From Fulvivirga sp. M361 (GTDB lineage: Bacteria; Bacteroidota; Bacteroidia; Cytophagales; Cyclobacteriaceae): DNA of 45,247 nt. Below are positions 43,172-45,247 of this stretch, piece by piece (the first letter of the stretch is position 1; every line of letters starts with the position of its first letter). Below the pieces are notes generated by a model that was not told where the DNA came from, ran no database searches, and saw nothing but the letters and a program-made list of their open reading frames with translations. The stretch is taken from positions 1 through 45,247 of the forward strand of contig NZ_VKDC01000046.1 of NCBI RefSeq assembly GCF_007097395.1, read 5' to 3'. A program made the position numbers and the translations under genes.

Positions 43172-43822
43172 ATGAGTGAGAAAAAAAAGTGTAAATATTG
43201 CGATTCAGAGATGGGGGTTAATGCCGTTTATTGCACCCATTGCAATCACTATCAGAATTAGAGGAAGTATATTAATTTTGGGAATTCCTTTTTGGCATTG
43301 ACCATCGCCTTAATCACGGTTCTCTCTACTTTTTTACCCATCGTTAAAAAATCACTGGAAGAAAAGAAAACCATCTTGACAGTGTCTTTTTTAGAAAGTT
43401 TAAATAGTGGGTTCTTGGTTTTAGTTACCAATGAAGGCAATCAAAGAGGAGTTTTAGCCAATACGGAATTAAAACTGAACACAGGAGAAAGCCGGGAACA
43501 ATTTCAAATGGCAACTTTACGGAACCAATCGGGAACAAGGATCATTGAACCCGAAAAGGCCATAGAGTTTTTACTGGAACCTCCACAGGCTAATAAATTG
43601 GAGTTGGAAAAGTTTAAATACCTCCTGAAGCTGATGCATAATGATGGAAAAGGAAGCCCTCAGTTAGCAACTCTGAATCGAAATTACCTGGTAATAGGTT
43701 TAATAGATCATGAAGGAGGCAAGCGAAATGTCGAGATCGAGATTCCCCAGGAACAATTCAAGAAATGGTTGGATAGTATATTTCCGGATAGAAACACACC
43801 GGAGGGGTTTAGAATACTATAA
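43172..43822 (+). pseudogene. Zinc-ribbon membrane protein interrupted by an in-frame amber codon
   Basis: From ATG 43172 the frame encodes a 29-codon zinc-ribbon-like head with Cys7, Cys10, Cys21 and Cys24 (C-x2-C, C-x10-C, x2-C spacing), then an in-frame TAG at 43259-43261, then RKYINFGNSFLALTIALI and about 185 further residues: one transmembrane helix, then a beta-rich domain (VLVTNEGNQRGVLANTEL, EIEIPQEQFKKWLDSIF). The continuity of frame and domains across the stop indicates one gene of 216 codons. Homologues of this head would carry Trp at the stop position (inference), so TGG to TAG is a likely mutation. The downstream part alone starts at TTG 43292, inside the helix. Confidence 0.7.
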
Positions 43823-44009
43823 TGGACCAGTATCCAATTTGGCAATCTTTTCCAAGAGTGCTAAACTAATGAGATGTTCAGCGGATATAGTAATCTGAAT
43901 ACCTCACGGTCAAGAAGTAAAAGGTCCCTCCAACATTTCCGCACCTCAAACGAAAAATTGTGAACTCATCTAACCTAAGGTTCAGGTAAACTTCCATATG
44001 CCTCAGTGC

Positions 44010-44024
44010 ATTTTAGTATATTTA
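44010..44024 (+). promoter_or_regulatory. Candidate promoter element shared with 42437
   Basis: Exact second copy of ATTTTAGTATATTTA, 85 bp upstream of the start of the next gene. AAAAATTGTG also precedes both copies by about 50-57 bp. Confidence 0.35.
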
Positions 44025-44108
44025 AGTTGAATAAATGATTAACTGCAAAGGGATTTTTCCAGTTGTCGTTGGTTGCAACGGCTTCAGCAACATAACCTCA
44101 TCGATGAT

Positions 44109-44705
44109 ATGAAACCGACCTTATTCTTTGTCCTTATACCTTTACTAATAACAACTTCGGTCAATGCTCAGGCTTCTAAAAAATATCAGAAGTTGAGAAA
44201 AAACTACCATTATCGCGAAGGTTATATAATAACAAAAGACTCAACGAAAATCACGGGACTAATTAAGTACAGCATTTATTTCGAAGCAAAAAAATATGGT
44301 CTGGTGAACTTTGTCCATACGGATGGAAAGAAAAGAAAGTACTACCCGAAGGATCTTAACGGATATGGGCATTCTATTCACAAGTTTGTGTCGGACAACT
44401 CAAGGTTTTACGAAATTGTTCAAACCGGAAAGAACATTGGTCTTTACAAGAATATTTCGGTAACATCCTGGAGTACCCCCGGCCCTAACGGGACAGGTCC
44501 AATGACATATTCCTCTTCTGATGAAAGTCTTTATGTAAAACGATCAATGGACAATTCATTCAAATTGGTCCGAAAGAAGAAGTTTAAGGAAGAGTTTTCC
44601 AGATATTTTGAGGATTGTCCGGCGCTTTCATCTGAAATACAACACGGAAGGCTAACCCATGAAGACATTAGCAGAATCGTAATACAATACAACCATTGCA
44701 AATAA
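44109..44705 (+). CDS. Small exported protein of unknown function
   Basis: 198 residues from ATG 44109 (MKPTLFFVLIPLLITTSVNAQ, a signal peptide); the frame extends to 44073, but that would put a polar segment before the signal. The mature part is basic and beta-rich: GYIITKDSTKITGLIKYSIY near 32-50, a YYPKDLNGYGH segment, and a C-terminal DCPALSSEIQHGRLTHEDIS (two Cys near 171 and 197 in all). No family recognised with confidence; similar small exported proteins occur in Bacteroidota. Confidence 0.6.
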   Translation: MKPTLFFVLIPLLITTSVNAQASKKYQKLRKNYHYREGYIITKDSTKITGLIKYSIYFEAKKYGLVNFVHTDGKKRKYYPKDLNGYGHSIHKFVSDNSRFYEIVQTGKNIGLYKNISVTSWSTPGPNGTGPMTYSSSDESLYVKRSMDNSFKLVRKKKFKEEFSRYFEDCPALSSEIQHGRLTHEDISRIVIQYNHCK

Positions 44706-45068
44706 TGTCATTTGATTGAAGATCTGTAAATCTGTGGACTGAAAGCCAGATTAATTGACGCCGTTCATGAAAAGATCAATGATCATTCAGCTATGAGCTA
44801 GCTGGACAGCACGGGTTGCAACAATATTTGTGATAATCTTCATGTCAACAATTCTGAATCATCCGGTGGCTAAAATCTAAATTTATTATTCTGATGTTCA
44901 AAGACATAGAGTTTGATTAATCATTTTTTCTCAAATTAAACGGACATTAAATCGCTTTATTCATGATAAATAGACACATAAAATCATTATTTTATTTAAA
45001 ATATTTTAAAAAATAACTATAAAAGACCACATTGTAAGTAACTCCTAAATTTATAAAACCAAATTATT
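44706..45068. other. AT-rich gap before the truncated lipoprotein-like gene
   Basis: No gene seen in 363 bp. Its right half is very AT-rich (45000-45060) and could hold a promoter for the gene starting at 45069. Confidence 0.35.
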
Positions 45069-45185
45069 ATGACTAGAAAAACACTCAGGTTCAGCATGGC
45101 GATCACTTTGCTTATGCTGTTTTTTTGTATCCATCCGAAGAACCGCATATTTCAAAGTTGGCCTAAACCCTGTAATCTTGCGTGA
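45069..45185 (+). pseudogene. Lipoprotein-like gene truncated just after its signal peptide
   Basis: 38 codons: MTRKTLRFSMAITLLMLFFC with a lipobox-like Cys20, then IHPKNRIFQSWPKPCNLA and a TGA at 45183-45185 that overlaps the next ATG. The second half contains the predicted promoter of the downstream gene, so it is probably insertion-sequence end DNA rather than native coding sequence. The gene therefore looks interrupted at or soon after Cys20. No continuation is visible within the window. Confidence 0.4.
45150..45180 (+). promoter_or_regulatory. Promoter of the putative transposase-associated gene
   Basis: TTTC (45150-45153), 19 bp spacer and TAATCTTG (45173-45180), seven of eight matching TAnnTTTG. 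The ATG at 45185 is four bases further, again predicting a leaderless transcript. Confidence 0.4.
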
Positions 45186-45247
45186 TGAAAAGACACGACG
45201 CTTCAAAGATGCAAGAGCATTACGAAGAGTGGCTGCTATCGGGCAAG
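45185..45247 (+). CDS. Putative IS66-type accessory or transposase protein, 5' fragment
   Basis: Only 21 codons are in the window (MKRHDASKMQEHYEEWLLSGK). The pattern of a basic N-terminus followed by HYEEWLLSGK resembles the small IS66-family accessory proteins (TnpA-like) that begin with a helix before a helix-turn-helix. With so few residues the call is tentative. The truncated lipoprotein-like gene upstream supports an insertion sequence whose left end lies between about 45125 and 45150. Confidence 0.4.
   Translation, partial: MKRHDASKMQEHYEEWLLSGK

Overview
The window looks like a chromosomal segment from a Bacteroidota bacterium, most likely a marine-type member of the Cytophagales. 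The signs are a TonB-dependent receptor with an N-terminal CarboxypepD_reg domain, FtsX/MacB-type permeases without an adjacent ATPase, DUF3857/transglutaminase-like proteins, DUF4199, CarboxypepD_reg fusions, and promoters of the form TAnnTTTG. Start sites are A-rich and mostly lack a strong Shine-Dalgarno sequence. GTG and TTG starts occur several times. I assign no genus. I see no rRNA, tRNA or CRISPR array.

Layout: 0.4-4.1 kb holds an azoreductase, then a tight three-gene operon (flavin amine oxidase, small exported lipocalin-like protein, exported protein with a beta-barrel-like end) with a near-perfect palindrome upstream. 4.1-8.1 kb is gene-poor: a HigB/HigA-type toxin-antitoxin pair, an alcohol dehydrogenase, an ArsR/AHSA1 regulator-effector pair, and gaps with short open stretches that may be decayed genes. 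8.0-10.1 kb holds a Crp/Fnr regulator, an SRPBCC lipoprotein and a short-chain dehydrogenase. 10.3-15.8 kb holds an alpha/beta-hydrolase fused to a CarboxypepD_reg domain, a GH28-like beta-helix protein, a membrane-anchored LuxR-type regulator, a DUF4199 protein and a DUF1801 protein. 15.9-20.5 kb is a fermentative module: an OFA-family MFS transporter divergent from pyruvate formate-lyase and its activase. 20.8-25.8 kb holds an endonuclease/exonuclease/phosphatase-family membrane protein, then two translationally coupled transglutaminase-like proteins; the second has lost the catalytic Cys and His.

25.8-32.6 kb is mostly on the minus strand: an integral membrane protein, an FtsX-type permease, a 51-residue lipoprotein and a TonB-dependent receptor, with a MarR regulator divergent from the receptor across a 65-84 bp gap holding two inverted repeats. 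32.6-37.1 kb holds a membrane protein, a Gfo/Idh/MocA oxidoreductase, and a CarboxypepD_reg plus S41 peptidase fusion. 37.3-39.8 kb is a GH2 beta-mannosidase-like gene broken by a -1 frameshift. 39.9-44.7 kb holds a nucleotidyltransferase-like protein, an astacin-type metalloprotease lipoprotein with an aromatic C-terminal tail, a second DUF1801 protein, a zinc-ribbon membrane protein interrupted by an amber codon, and an exported protein of unknown function. The right edge enters what looks like an insertion sequence that has cut a lipoprotein-like gene just after its signal peptide.

The clearest biology is the formate module, the MarR/TonB receptor/microlipoprotein locus and the active-plus-inactive transglutaminase pair. 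No single novel defence or biosynthetic system stands out. The more unusual observations are the amber-interrupted zinc-ribbon gene, two promoters placed so that transcription should begin at the start codon, and the tandem transglutaminase pair.
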